Of a stretch of 64,000 nucleotides of DNA, positions 9,610 through 20,804 are shown in pieces (the stretch's first letter is position 1; the number at the start of each line of letters is the position of its first letter). The DNA comes from Tenrec ecaudatus (taxonomy: Eukaryota > Chordata > Mammalia > Afrosoricida > Tenrecidae): the NCBI RefSeq assembly GCF_050624435.1, contig NC_134536.1, forward strand, positions 4,840,758 through 4,904,757, given 5' to 3'. The position numbers were made by a program, and so were the translations under genes. The notes under the pieces are model-generated. The model was not told the DNA's origin, ran no database searches, and saw only the letters and a program-made list of their open reading frames with translations.

Positions 9610-10679
9610 GTGTGTGTGTGCTTCAATCATTTTGGGGGGGGGGGGGCTTATACAACTCTTATCACAATCCATCCATCCATCCATGTGTCAAGCACATCTG
9701 TACGTTTGCTGCCCTCATTATTCTCATAACATTTGCTTGCTACTTTAGCCCTTGGTGTCAGCTCCTCATTTATTTCCCCTCCTTCCCTCACGAACCCTTG
9801 ATAATTTATACATTATTATTTTCATGTCTTACACTGACGGATTCTCCCTTCACCCACTTTTCTATTGTTGGGAACCCAGAGAGGGGGTTATATGTAGATT
9901 ATTGTAATCAGTTCCCCCCTTCTCCCACCTTTCCCTTACCCTCCTGGTATCACTACTCTCATTATTGGTCCTGAGGGGTTTGTCTGTCCTGGATTCCTTA
10001 TGCTTCCAGTTCCTATCTTTACCAGTGCACATCCTCTGGGCTAGCCATATTTGTAAGGCAGAATTAGCATCATGATGGGGTGGGGGGAACATTCAAGAAC
10101 TAGAGGAAAGTTGTGTGTTTCATCAGTACTGCACTGCACCCTGGCTGACTCATCTCCGTCCCGCGACCCTTCTATAAGGGGGTGTCCGGTTGTCTACAAA
10201 TGGGCTTTGGGTCTCCACTCTGCACTCCCCCTCATTCACAATGATATAATTTTTTTATTCTGGGTCCTTGATCCCTGATACCTCATTCTATAGACACCTC
10301 ATAATCACACAGGCTGGTGTGTTCTTCCATGTGGGCTTTGTTGCTTCTGAGCTAGATGGCCACTTGTTTAGCTTCAAGGCTTTAAGACCCCAGATGATCT
10401 ATCGTTTGCTAGCCGGGCACCATCAGCTTTCTTCACCACATCTGCTTATGCACCCACTTTGTCTTCAGAGATCGTGTCGGGAGGGTGAGCATCATGGAAT
10501 GCCAGTTTAATAGAACAAAGTGTTCTTGGGTTGAGGGAATACTTGGCAAGGGGGCATTTATAGAAGTTTAAATACAAGCATCTACATATGTAAATATATT
10601 TATATATAATGATGGGGAAATAGATCTATGTGCACACATTTATAGGTTTAGTATTAAGGTAGCAGATGGACATTGGGCC
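9610..10679 (-). mobile_element. Nested L1 copy, 5'-truncated with 5' inversion
   Basis: A 3' L1 fragment (minus strand) inserted in the outer L1. Its 3' end is at the left: an eroded T-rich/GT tract, then 'tcatttt', a run of 13 G and 'cttatacaactcttatcac', the common 3' end of this L1 family. Flanks are cttatgcttttt (9598-9609) and cttgtgcttttt (10680-10691), a 12-bp target duplication with one mismatch. Bases 9630-10544 run in minus orientation; 10545-10679 are the next L1 segment upstream but turned round. Confidence 0.82.
10545..10679 (+). other. Inverted 5' segment of nested L1 (twin priming)
   Basis: 'ggggcatttatagaagtttaaatac' through 'taggtttagtattaaggtagcagatggacattgggccc' is the reverse complement of the L1 segment at about 11815-11945 in the neighbouring copy. 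The rest of the element lies in the other orientation. This matches the 5' inversions made by twin priming during L1 insertion. Confidence 0.85.
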
Positions 10680-10839
10680 CTTGTGCTTTTTAAGCTTACC
10701 TCAGTGGGCTCATGTTGTACTTGTCCTTTTATGCTTGGCTTACTTAGCTTAACATAATTTCCTCCAACTCTTCCTATGCGACTATGTGCTTCATGCATGC
10801 ATCACTACATTTTTAGGGACGCATAGTGCTTTGTTGTAT

Positions 10840-10855
10840 GTATACCAGAGTTTTT
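10840..10855. repeat. Target-site duplication (left) of nested L1 copy at 10856-12885
   Basis: gtataccagagttttt here and gtatgccagagttttt at 12886-12901 agree in 15 of 16 bases. The duplicated bases are outer-L1 ORF2 sequence, which resumes directly after the right copy. Confidence 0.85.
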
Positions 10856-12885
10856 GCTTTGTTTAGGTTTTAAATCATTTTATTGGAGGCTCATACAACT
10901 CTTATCACAATCCATACATACAGCCATTGCATCAAGCATATTTGTACATTTGTTACCATCATCTTTCTCAAAACAATTGCTTTCTACTTAAGCCCTCGGT
11001 ATCAGCTCATTTTTCCCCTCCTTCCCTGCTCCATTCTCCCTCATAAACCCTTCATAATTAATAAATTATTATTATTTTGTCATGTCTTACACTGTCCAAC
11101 ATCTCCCTTCAACCACTTTTCTATTGTCTGTCTCCCAGGGAGGGGATTATATGTAGCTTCTTGTAATTGTTTCCCCCTTTCTACCCCACCTTCTTCCACC
11201 TTCCCACTATCGCCACTCTCACCACTGGTCCTGAAGGGTTCTTCTGTCCTGGATTCCCTGTGTTTCCAGTTCCTATCTGTACCAGTGTACATCCTCTGGT
11301 CCAGGCGGATTTGTAAGGTAGAACTGAGATCATGATAGTGGAGGGGAGGAAGAAATTAAAAAATTAAGGAAAGTTGTACGTTTCATTGGTGCTAAACTGC
11401 ACCCTGAGTGGCTCGTCTCCTCCCCTAGACCCTTCTGAAAGTGGATGTCCAATTGCCTACAGATGGATTTTGGGTTTCCACTCTGCACTCACCTTCATTC
11501 ACAACGATATGATTTTTTGTTCTTTGATGCCTGATACCTGATCCCTTCGACATCTCGTGATCACACAGGCTGGTGTGCTTTTTCCATGTGGATTTTGTTG
11601 CTTCTCAGTTAGATGGTTGCTCATTTACTTTCAAGCCTTTAATACCCCAGATGCTATATCTTTTGATAGCCAGGCACCAGCAGTTTTCTTCACCACATTT
11701 GCTTATGCATCTGCTTTGTCTTCAGAGATTGTGTCAGGAAGGTGAGCTTCATGGAATGCCAGTTTAATGGAACAAAGTGTCCTTGCATTGAGGGAGTACT
11801 TCAGAGGAGGCCCAAATGTCCATCTGCTACCTTAATACTAAACCTGTAAAGGTATGCACATGGATGTATTTCCCCATCATCATATATAAATATATTTACT
11901 TTTTACATGCCTGTATTTAGACCTCTATAAATGCCCTTTGCCTTCTAGTTTTTTTCTCTATTTTTTTTTTTTTTTACTTTCTTCTTGTCCCACAATCATG
12001 CTCAGCCTTCATTTGGGTTTCAGTAATTCCTCTCGGTTACATTGCCCTTGATCAAGTCATACCAGACCTCTTACACCCTCCTCACCACTGATTTTGGATC
12101 TCTTGTTGTTCTCTTGTCCCTGGATTTGCTAACACCACTTCCTTTCCCTCACCACCTCCTCTCTCACGTCTTTCCAGAACCATCAGTCCCATTGCTTTCT
12201 CCTGCAGAGTGTTTATCCAGCCTATCTTATCTAGATAGACAAGCAGAGATAATAATATGCACAAAATAAGACAGAGCAAAACAAACAACAAAAGAAAACA
12301 AAACAACATCAACAACAGCAAAAAAAACAACTACCGAAGGAAAAATAAAAAAGAAAAGCCTGTAAATCGTTCAAGGTCTGCTTATTGACCTTTAGGAGTA
12401 TTTTCCGGTCGAGTCTGATGGGGTGCCACACCCTTGCACCAAAGTCTATTTTTGGTTCTCCCTCGGACTTCCTTGGTCTGCTCCCCTTGCTGTTCTGTTG
12501 CATGCCCTTAGTGTTCTGCCTTGGTGTGGTGGGGTCTGATCAGGTACAATTCCCACACTGTCTCCAGTGTTGTCCCCTGTAGGGCTATGGGTCAGTGAGG
12601 GATGTTGTATCTCATGTGGGGCCAGTCATATGGTCCTCTCTGTGTATTGGCTGCTCTGAGCAGGGATATCATCCTCAAGGCTTGCTGGGCTAGGATGTGC
12701 TCCACTCTCTCTTCCTCCCCCTTCATTTGCTCCTGTGTGCTCTGATCAGACATGTCCCTCTCCCTGAGCTGTAGCTTCAGTACTGTCCTCTGAAATAAAT
12801 TATTCTTGGAGGAGGGGCAGTTGTCCACATAGTTGGGATTGGGGTCAGCCCCTTAGACCACTCGACTGATTCCCTGCTTCATGCC
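10856..12885 (-). mobile_element. Nested L1 copy, about 2 kb, 3' UTR only
   Basis: A second L1 inserted in the outer L1, minus strand. Its 3' end is at the left: a T-rich relic, then 'aatcattttattggaggctcatacaactcttatcacaatcc', containing AATAAA on the minus strand. It consists of the long family-specific 3' UTR and is truncated at about 12885, well before ORF2. A 16-bp target duplication flanks it. The open frames inside are non-coding L1 3' UTR. Confidence 0.85.
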
Positions 12886-12901
12886 GTATGCCAGAGTTTT
12901 T

Positions 12902-13315
12902 AAATTCATTCGTCTGTTGATGGAAATTTAGGTTGTTTCTAATTCTTTTCGATTTGGAACTGCATTGTGATGAATATTGGAGCACAGATGTGTGGTCCTG
13001 GTCTGTTTCTGACTTCTTCTGGGTATATTCCCAGTAGGGGGGTGACTGGATCATATGATTGCTCAATCCCCATTTGTTTTCGGTATCGCCAAATTGATCT
13101 CCATAATGATTGCACATACCTACCAAACCACCAGCAGCAGATGAGAGTTCCTATCTCACCACATCCGCTCCAACACTTGCTACTTTCTGATTTCCAGAAT
13201 TGGGCTATCTTTGAGGGTGTCAGGTGGTATCTCATAGTTGTTTTCACTTGCATTTCTCTTACGGCTAGTGATCGGGAACATTTTCTCCTATGATTGTTGA
13301 CCATTTGGATTTCAA
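12902..13315 (-). pseudogene. L1 ORF2 protein, C-terminal fragment
   Basis: The minus frame contains 'MQVKTTMRYHLTPSKIAQFW', then 'CWSGCGEIGTLICCWW', 'SLWRSIWRY' and 'DPVTPLLGIYPEEV'. This is the C-terminal cysteine-rich part of the L1 ORF2 protein, the endonuclease/reverse transcriptase (intact: MRYHLTPVRMAxIKK...CWRGCGEIGTLxHCWW...PLLGIYP). The fragment begins where the L1 is truncated, next to the 17-bp target duplication, and is cut at 12902 by the nested L1; the following ORF2 codons lie at 10855-10692. There is no start, endonuclease or catalytic RT block. Confidence 0.9.
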
Positions 13316-13400
13316 TGAGACTGTAATTCTTTATGGGAGCAAACAACCTCACCTTTTGGGCAAGGATCAGCCATTAGCTTGGCACTAACAGCTTCTCAGA
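13316..13400 (-). repeat. AfroSINE, antisense, right part (split by L1)
   Basis: 'tgagactgtaattctttatgggagcaaacaacctcacctttt' continues the antisense AfroSINE broken at 7043. Joining the two parts after removal of one target duplication restores normal AfroSINE order. Bases 13316-13332 are the right target duplication. Confidence 0.8.
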
Positions 13401-13439
13401 TAAGAGTCCAACATTGATGACCTAGGACAATTCGTCAAA

Positions 13440-13655
13440 TCATCCAAAACACCGGACTAACGGAGAACACAGCATCAGGTTTGGAAGAAGAAGGAAATAT
13501 CCGGATTGAAGGAAGACTCCTTAACAACCTGGGATTGGCAGATGGCACAACCTGGCTCCCTGAGAGCTTCGAGAACTTGAAGCCCTTGCTGATGAGGGTC
13601 AGAGATTACAGCTCCGAGTGTGAATTACATAAAGAGAGAGAGCAGGGGTCAACAA
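13440..13655 (+). pseudogene. RTE LINE reverse-transcriptase fragment
   Basis: The open frame at 13481-13666 includes 'NNLGLADGTTWLPESFENLK' followed by 'PLLMRVRDYSSECELHK'. Intact afrotherian RTE reads about NLRYADDTTLLAESEEDLKxLLMKxKDYSxxxGLHLN in this place. The YADD catalytic motif has decayed to LADG, so the copy is inactive. It adjoins the AfroSINE that hosts the outer L1. Confidence 0.8.
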
Positions 13656-15061
13656 AGGCCCAGTAGTTAGTTCTGCTTACGTGCCCAATGTGGGGCAAAC
13701 AGCAAGCATGCATCGCTGCGTCTTCTCACCGCGGCCACAGCTCACGTGAGGGCACAGCGAGGAAATGAGCAGCCAGCCTTGCAAAGAACATTAACTTTTG
13801 TGGTGGCTGCTGTTCTTGTTCTGCCTTCTGACTTTGTCGCTTCTTCATTCCACAAGCTTTGACCGACAGGCTGCAGCATCCCGAGTGCAGTGCAAATTGC
13901 TGGCTGCACACAAGAAGAGAAGACAGCCCAGTTATTTTTTGCATGTGAGCAAATGACGACCGTACCCAGTTCAGCCCGCCAGCTGCACACCGTTGCTCGA
14001 TCCAGTTTGCTCCAGTGAGACCCTGTTACGTAATCCTTGATGTTGCTTGGCGATTGCCTTCCTCTCTCGTAACTACCGAGGTGGTGGTTACGCCTAATTT
14101 TTTATCGTGAACTTGAAGCTGGGTCCCGAGGCCAATGCTCCAAACCAGATGTTTCAGGAAACCCTTTTCCTGCGGTACATTGACGGGAAAGACTAATGAC
14201 CTGCTTCCAACCAACCACTCAAGCAACCTTTCTCTACAGAAAGCCATCAAGGAGCGGAGGGAAATGCTACCGGTAGCAATTTTTTTTTTAACGTGTCAGG
14301 ACACGCTGTGAGTTTGCTCACCCAAAGCAAAATCCAGAGCCAACGAACAAAGCTGATAAATCAGCACTACGGATTCACCACCCGCAGCAGAGCTTCCTGT
14401 GGGCGCCGCAGGCTGCATTTGGTGAACCACCTGGGTTTCAGTGGACGACCGCTCCCCCATCCGTGTTCAATCAATTTAACTGGACTCCACCCACAAGTCC
14501 CCAGACATACTCTCTCATGAAGCAGAGCCCCGGAAGTGACCCTTTCAACCAGAAGGAGACCAATCATCCCTGAGTCTGCCTCTCAGGTGAGACAACCCCA
14601 AGAAGGGATTGTGGAGCAGCAGGTTCAGGGTTTGGTTGGATTTTGTTTCAGAAGGGGCTTGACTTTGGTGCCGTTCAACTTCACATGCATTACGAGTAGA
14701 GTCGGTGCTTAGAAATACGTAGTGTTTCAAAACAGGACTGTCTGTGTTCTGTCCAAATGTCCCATCACCTGAGGGAAGTAGCAAAGGTCAGGGTTCTCAG
14801 CTTCTGGGTAGATGGCCGAACTAAAGAAGCGCTCCCCTTGCATCCCACGATGAGCAGTCCCTCCAACATCAAACATCACTTTCACTACCCGTAAGCCGAA
14901 AGGAGAAGAACTCTACAAGATCAAGGTCACCAGCCTGGGGAGGACCCTGGTAAGGGAATCGGGTGCACCCTTCCCTTCTCTGACCTGACACCCATAGATC
15001 TGGCTCTCATTGGGTCCAGAGATACATTCTGATCAATTACACTGACAATCAGTTAAAAACA
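13656..15061 (+). other. Unassigned single-copy stretch with two weak exon-like frames
   Basis: No known repeat was recognised. Two plus-strand frames are described under findings: 14292-14573, 93 sense codons ending in TGA, and 14858-14949, a 30-codon frame between AG and GTAAGG. Neither resembles a family I know, and they cannot be consecutive coding exons, because the first ends in a stop. Confidence 0.35.
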
Positions 15062-15262
15062 AAAACAAACCAGTGATGTCAGGTCAATTCTGACTCATCG
15101 CAACTCCACAGGACGCTGTTGAAGTGCCCCTTGGGTTTCCAAGGCTGTGACCCTTGACAGAGCACACTGCCTCATCTTTCTTTGACGGAGAGGCTGGGAC
15201 TGGGACTGGAACCCCCAGCCTTCTGGTTAGCAGCCAAGCCTTTAACCAATTGCAGCAGACCC
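15062..15262 (-). repeat. AfroSINE, antisense
   Basis: Plus strand: 'gtgatgtcaggtcaattctgactcatcgcaactcc', 'ggctgtgacccttgac', 'ctcatctttctttgacggagaggctgg' and 'cagccttctggttagcagccaagcctttaacca'. Full-length reverse AfroSINE. Confidence 0.82.
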
Positions 15263-17117
15263 GGGGGTGGAAAAACCAATTCTAAAAAGGAAAATAATTT
15301 TTGCTGACCTCCTTGAAATTATGCTGCCAGGCCACGATCCTAAATGCTTTCAAAATTACAGCCCATGTTGCTTTTTCCTCATTTCCTTTTTCTGAAAACC
15401 ACTTCTATTTCAGTCGACATTAGCATAACTAACAGCACCCTCCAAGGAGGGCAGAGGGCTTTGTCAGCTTGACATCACGCCCCGCATGCCACCCTGTTCA
15501 GTAGTGCAAGGAACACTCGATTCTGACTCGTCTACACGGGAGGCAGGCTCTTCACCCCATGAGCAGTGTCAGCCCTCGGGAAAAAAAGGGAGGAAATGAA
15601 AAACCACCCAGTGCTCTCCACTCTGGCCCGTTCCCTGGCCCTTTCCACCACTGCCCAGTCGCCTTCCCCTCGTTGTAGTTGATCACATGCACACACATGA
15701 GCACATGCTCACACACATTCAACGAAGCACTCTCTTTTCTTCCTGTCGGGAAGACGCGTGAGGAGGCTCTTATGACCCGTGTTAGGCACACCTGTCGGCA
15801 CCTGTTAACCAGACAGTTGGCACAGGTTCGTTCATGCAAGCCACCACACTGCAGTCATAGCGCGGGGCCTTGCCAGGCTAGACTGCAGCAATAATTGTTT
15901 ACCAAAACAACGAGCTGCACCTGCCGCCTACAAGGAACCGCATCAAACAAGATTTATCACATGCAGATGATTTCCAGGCCATAGCGCCTCGCTGCTTTCT
16001 TAAAATCATCCTGCTAAAGGGGGTTCCCCCAGGGCAAACGTAAAAACGCTTATGTTTAATTTAACTGCCATTTTCCATGCAAACCTGGCTCATCGGTAAT
16101 AAAACCGAAACCCACCTGGCATGTTTGCAGAGCGCTTTAGCCTAAGAGTCCGGAGGTTTCACGGATCTGATTCTGTCGGAGGGAAGGGAGTGAATTACTC
16201 ACTTGATGGAGTTGAGAATAATGTTTCCTGGCTACTTCAGTCAACTCCTTCCCACAGGAATAAAGGAAAGTCGGCTCTCTGCCGTTCCCTGCCCAGCATC
16301 CATCTCGAGACGAGCCGGTGCCCAGAGAGACCAGATGTGCTCTTGTCATGTCAGCCCATCCATCTCTCCTCTCTGCAGTCACACCCCATCGTTCTCCTCA
16401 TCACCCTGGGTTTGACTCAGCAAGAGCAGGGGCACGGAGAACAGGAGGACGCTCCACAACCTCAAGAATCAGTGGACTAAACGGCCGCCTGCGCCTCCGA
16501 AAGCTGAAGACTGGGACAAAGAAGAAATCTTCTTTCCATCTCTCCCACCGCCTCATCCACAAAATACAATCCAGTCTTCCAAGCGTGTGGACAGCCCTCA
16601 GCCTCCATTGGACATGGAATCAAGAGAAGAGCATGGAACTACTCAAAAGAAAATGGCCTCCAACGCCAGATGCTCTTCAAGGACGTCAAGATTGACTGCC
16701 CTGAGAAGCAGGTCAGTGAGACATTCCAAAGGGAAGAGCGTGCCGACTGAACTCCAGCGAGAACCGCGATGCTGGGCCGGGGAGCTGCCTGGTCGCGTTT
16801 GACTCATGGTGACCAGCTGTCTGCAGAGTATTGCCCAGGCCCGTCCCATCTGCAAGGGCATGGTCTGCTGAGCCCATGGCTTCCACTCTTGTGTCCACCC
16901 CCTCCTGGAGGGTTTCCCCTACTCCCATGGGCCCTCTACCTTACCAGACATGGCCCCTCCCCCAGTGCTGGGTCTCCTCCAGGTGGCGATCTGCACCGCC
17001 CCGGTCTGTGCTTGAAATGTCAAGAGGAGGAAATGCAGGATGTCACCATGAGCGTCTCAGAAGGGTTCAAGAACAACCTCCCCGGAGTCACTCAGTGCCA
17101 CCTGCGCATGTGACCGC
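15263..17117. other. No recognised gene
   Basis: GC-moderate, mostly unique-looking sequence. Several open frames of 70-125 codons overlap on both strands between 16.1 and 17.1 kb, none with a recognised domain or a convincing splice context; frames on opposite strands of similar length argue for chance. A short stretch near 16795 ('tttgactcatggtgacc') may be SINE-derived. Confidence 0.4.
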
Positions 17118-17405
17118 TGCACAGTGACTCAGAAAGGGTCTAGAAGAATTGATGCACTTGAATCATGGTGCTGCCAAGGACGAGTGGAAGTACCATGGAC
17201 TGCCAGAAGAACAAGCCACTCTGTGTTGGCAGAAGCACAGCCAGAATGTTCTTTAGAAGCGAGGATGGTGAGACTACCTCTCACATGCTTAGGACACGCT
17301 CTCAGGGGACCAGTCCCTGGAGATGGACATCATGTTTGGCAAAGTAGAAGGTCAGCACCTTCTCTCAATGACAGAGATTGACAACGTGCTCAAACACAGC
17401 AATGA
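17118..17405 (+). pseudogene. RTE LINE ORF C-terminal fragment
   Basis: The frame at 17124-17381 reads '...RRIDALESWCCQGRVEVPWT', then 'ARRTSHSVLAEAQPECSLEA' and 'RMVRLPLTCLGHALRGP'. Intact RTE has RRIDAFELWCWRRxLxIPWTAKRTNxSVLEEVQPECSLEARMxxLxLxYFGHVxRR, the conserved C-terminal region after the reverse transcriptase. Readable over about 85 residues, then degraded. It is the best-kept RTE protein fragment here. Confidence 0.85.
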
Positions 17406-19703
17406 CTTAAGATGAGGCAGTGTTTCATTCTGTTATAAATATGTCCTCAGGAGTTGGTGCCAGCTTGACTGTATCTAACAACAGAGTCAATGAAACTGCT
17501 AACCAAAGTCAAGTGCCAACAAGGTGCCGAGCACAGTGTTAGGCATGGCAATGACACAGACCTGCATCCACACTGCCTACAACGTGCTTCCCTGGGCACA
17601 GGCTGGGCTTTCTACCATGGAGCAGCTGGAGGCAGGACAGCATCATGGGAGAGTTAACCAAAGAAGTTTTCATTTATTGTTGGAAACGCACCTCCCTCGC
17701 CACCTGAAAAAAAGCCTTTTTAATGTCAGTGTTACATACCCCACAGTATGAAACACACGCAGAACTGCAAATAGACGCCTTGACAGATTTCAAATCAATG
17801 CACTAAATGGTCCAGCTTCATTCTAGTATCTACTCGATCCAACATCAGTTTATTGCTGTGTATATGCCAACTCAATAAAAAATACACCTTAAAATACCTA
17901 TAAAATAGAATGCCATGGGACAGAAACTACGGGGCTCCCAGTAGCAATTATACTGTGCAATTATATAGCATAATACCAACAGCAAGTAGTTATCTTAACT
18001 GCCCATGAAAAATCATGGGATGTTCTGAGCGAACTTGCTTCCCATTACATCTTCTCAAACAGCATCCTGTATCAAGAAGGATATTTAGAGTCCTTCGTTC
18101 ACACATTCTGACACAATCACCGAAATGGAAGTGTATGGTGCTAAATAGCCGCCCAAAAGTCCAGAGCATGAGGTCCTGTGTACTCGAGAGAGGGACCATC
18201 AGAGGCTGCACGTGAATCGCGTCTCCACACACAGAGTGCCTGCATCCTTGGCTCACACAGTGGGGCCCTTTCATGGGTCTCTGTGACGTTTTGATGCCCC
18301 TGCCTCAGTGTACCTGAGTGGAAAGCATTGCTTCACTACAGCCAGACATGTGTGCCATTAACTCTGTGGCTTCATTGGATTGTAGACTGTCTGACTCACC
18401 GTGTATCCCAGCCATGCCTTAGCCCTTGGTGAGGACCTTCCATCAATGACCCAAACTCCAACAGGAGACCAGACAGGGGAACCAAAAGAGATGGGCAAGG
18501 TAACGGCCAAGAAAGGAGGGAAAATGGAAGAGAAAATTAAAGACACGAGTAGGAAGGAGTCGTATCCACAGCTGGAAGATCACTTGAGTCTGCGTGAGAA
18601 TTTCTGGACCACCAAGCCAAAAGTGTTTCCAAAGTCGGTTCTTCACACTGATGCACCATTGCAACATGCTGAACAGGTTCCCGGGAAGATTCCAGACAAG
18701 ATGGACTAGGAAGAAAGGAAGAGGCTCCTACTTCCAAACATCAGCCAAGGACAACCCAATGGATGGCAAGACTCCAGTTTGAAACCTTCATGGAAGTGGG
18801 GCAGGATGGGCAGCACTTCACTCTGCTGTGCACGAGGACATCACACATGGGGTCATCACGAGTCAGGACCAACTCAAGGGCAGTGTCGTGACTTGGTACT
18901 GATGAGATGGCCTGCTCGGTTCAGGACCATGGCTTACCAGAGCTTGCAAAGGATTCTGGAACAATGTGAGCATGAACAGATAATGACAAATCGGCTAGAC
19001 GTGCCATTGTGCAAGGAACAGGTGGGAAAACTTACCCCGAAGAAAATAATGCCCAGGGGTCCAAGAACCACTGCCTTCAAATATTGAATGGTAGTCACAT
19101 AAAAAAAATTTTTTTAAAGGATGAGACTTGGCCTCCAAGGACCCACAGGCAGAAAAGTGGAAGCTCCTGAGAGAAGCTTTATTTCAGTAGAGAGAAGACT
19201 TCCCTAAAGTGAGAAATGCGGCTATCCCTACAGAAACCGGCAACACAGGACCCGCGAGCACCTACCGCTGCTGACACCCAGGACCGCCGGGCAGGCCTCC
19301 GTGAGCAGAAGAGCATCTAGCCCCAAGGGGAGGGAGAACTCAGAGACTCCCAGGGCAGCTTCTAGGCTTGACCCTCGGGATACTGAACTGGGTCACAAGC
19401 TGTGATCGTGAAGGGAAAGTAGTCTGGCTTCTCTGGAAGGGAGAAGATCTCAGCACTGAATGGCAACTAGTTGCTCTGAAAAACACAAGAAAGAATCAGA
19501 CCAAAGAAAGCTTTAGAACCGCGGCCCTGAGTAAGCATACTGAGTACCAAAGTGACGCCCGGAAGATAGAGGGCACATCCGCGCGGCTGTGCGCACAGCA
19601 AAGACCGGGAAACCGTCTGCAAGGGAAATCACCAGACCAGTGTGCGCGTAGGAAACCTAAGAAGGGATCGCTCTTAAACATTTTGTTCACATATCCCCAC
19701 CTC
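17406..19703. other. No recognised gene; possible unnamed repeat at 18.4-18.9 kb
   Basis: No gene was recognised. The stretch at about 18560-18890 ('gcaccattgcaacatgctgaacagg', 'gggaagattccagacaagatgga', 'cactctgctgtgcacgaggaca', 'gtcaggaccaactcaa') has the feel of a diverged interspersed repeat, but I cannot name it. The 102-codon frame at 18779-19087 lies in this material. Confidence 0.35.
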
Positions 19704-19758
19704 TGTGTGTGTGTGCGAGTGTGTGTGAGTGTGTGTGTGTGCATGCGTGTGTGTTGTG
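19704..19758 (+). repeat. (GT)n microsatellite, interrupted
   Basis: GT-rich tract with GAGT and GCGT interruptions. It lies at the end of an open frame whose valine-cysteine C terminus is an artefact of the repeat. Confidence 0.9.
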
Positions 19759-20454
19759 CAGTGTAGGGGGGGTTGCTTTTTGTTCTTTGCATTTACTATT
19801 ACATGTGAAGCCAAGTCACATGTGACTTATAAATCATTATATGTGAAATCAAATGACATGGTTTATGTTTTTCCATGATTCAATAATTCTTCTGAATTAA
19901 ATATTTTGTGTTTTACCATGATTAAATCTTTTTTTCCCCAAACCAATGGCCTTACATTATTTATTGTTAAACTCTCTATGCAGAAGCCTAAAAACCAGGG
20001 AGAAAACCAGATATTTGCCAATAAAAGTTCAATGGATCAGATGGCAGCAACGTCTTAAATTCGGCATGACAGACCACTAGAGAGCCTGGGTAAATGCGCC
20101 CTCGCTCAGGGAGCTCCTTACAGACCACTCTTGATTCTTCTCCAACATCTTCTCTTGGAATGGTACCTGGTCTTATTACCAGTTTTCATTTGGACCCATT
20201 GGGGTGTGGGCTGATTCTGCTTTTGTTTCTTGGCCAGGAATCTCTTGATCCTGCAAGTCTTATGAGAGGATGTTGCGAAGGTGGAAAACCATTGCACTGC
20301 GCAGCTTAAATCATTCTTCTGTGTTGTCTTTAGTTTGTGTTTGCACACCAGGCTCTGCTCAGAAAAGCAGATCCAGTTACTGGGGATTTGAATGGTCTGA
20401 AGGTTGATGAAGGTCTCTGTGGACCAGTTTGCATTTAACTACTAAGCTTGATGG
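19759..20454. other. No recognised feature
   Basis: AT-rich sequence to about 20.0 kb, then mixed; no gene or named repeat was recognised. Confidence 0.4.
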
Positions 20455-20600
20455 TGATCCCATCTAGCATCACTATAGAGGAAAGGTCTGGCGACTTCCT
20501 TACATGAAGACAACAGGCAAGAACCCCGAGGGAGCCGTTCTACTCGATGACACCTTCCATGACCTGGAATCCGTTCCATGGCAGTGGGTTTGCTTGCAGG
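20455..20600 (+). repeat. AfroSINE 3' half
   Basis: 'agaggaaaggtctggcgacttcctta', 'aagaaccccgagggagccgttctactc' and 'ctggaatccgttccatggcagtggg' follow the 3' half of an AfroSINE subfamily (ggaaaggtctggcga... gcagttctactctg... ggaatcgactcgatggca). Confidence 0.68.
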
Positions 20601-20804
20601 AGGTAGGGGTTTGGGGCCAAGCCCTCCCAAACTGCAAGTCAGGCAGGAGTTCTATGAAGGTAGTGATTGGTGTTGAGACCATGCACCAACATGCTTCAGG
20701 GTTCAATAGTTTGCACACCCAGTGCTCATTCCTCCAATCTCCTTCCAGCTGAGCCTGCTCAGGAAGCCGGTGTCATCCCAGAAATCTTCCTTTGGGTCAT
20801 TGTG

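Larger units (their letters stand above)
7044..13315 (-). mobile_element. Outer L1 retrotransposon, 5'-truncated, host of two nested L1s
   Basis: Minus-strand LINE-1. From its 5' end (right) it holds the C-terminal part of ORF2 (13315 down to 12902, continuing 10855-10692), a 3' untranslated region of more than 2 kb (9597 down to 7225), its own AATAAA at 7238-7233, a transduced flank and a poly(A) seen as T17 at 7041-7057. Perfect 17-bp target duplications flank it. Two younger L1s (9610-10679 and 10856-12885), each with its own target duplication, are inserted. With those removed about 3.1 kb of the outer element remains, and its interrupted segments join in normal L1 order. A SPIN transposon at 7766 is also inside. 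The element is dead: it lacks the 5' UTR, ORF1 and most of ORF2. Confidence 0.88.
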
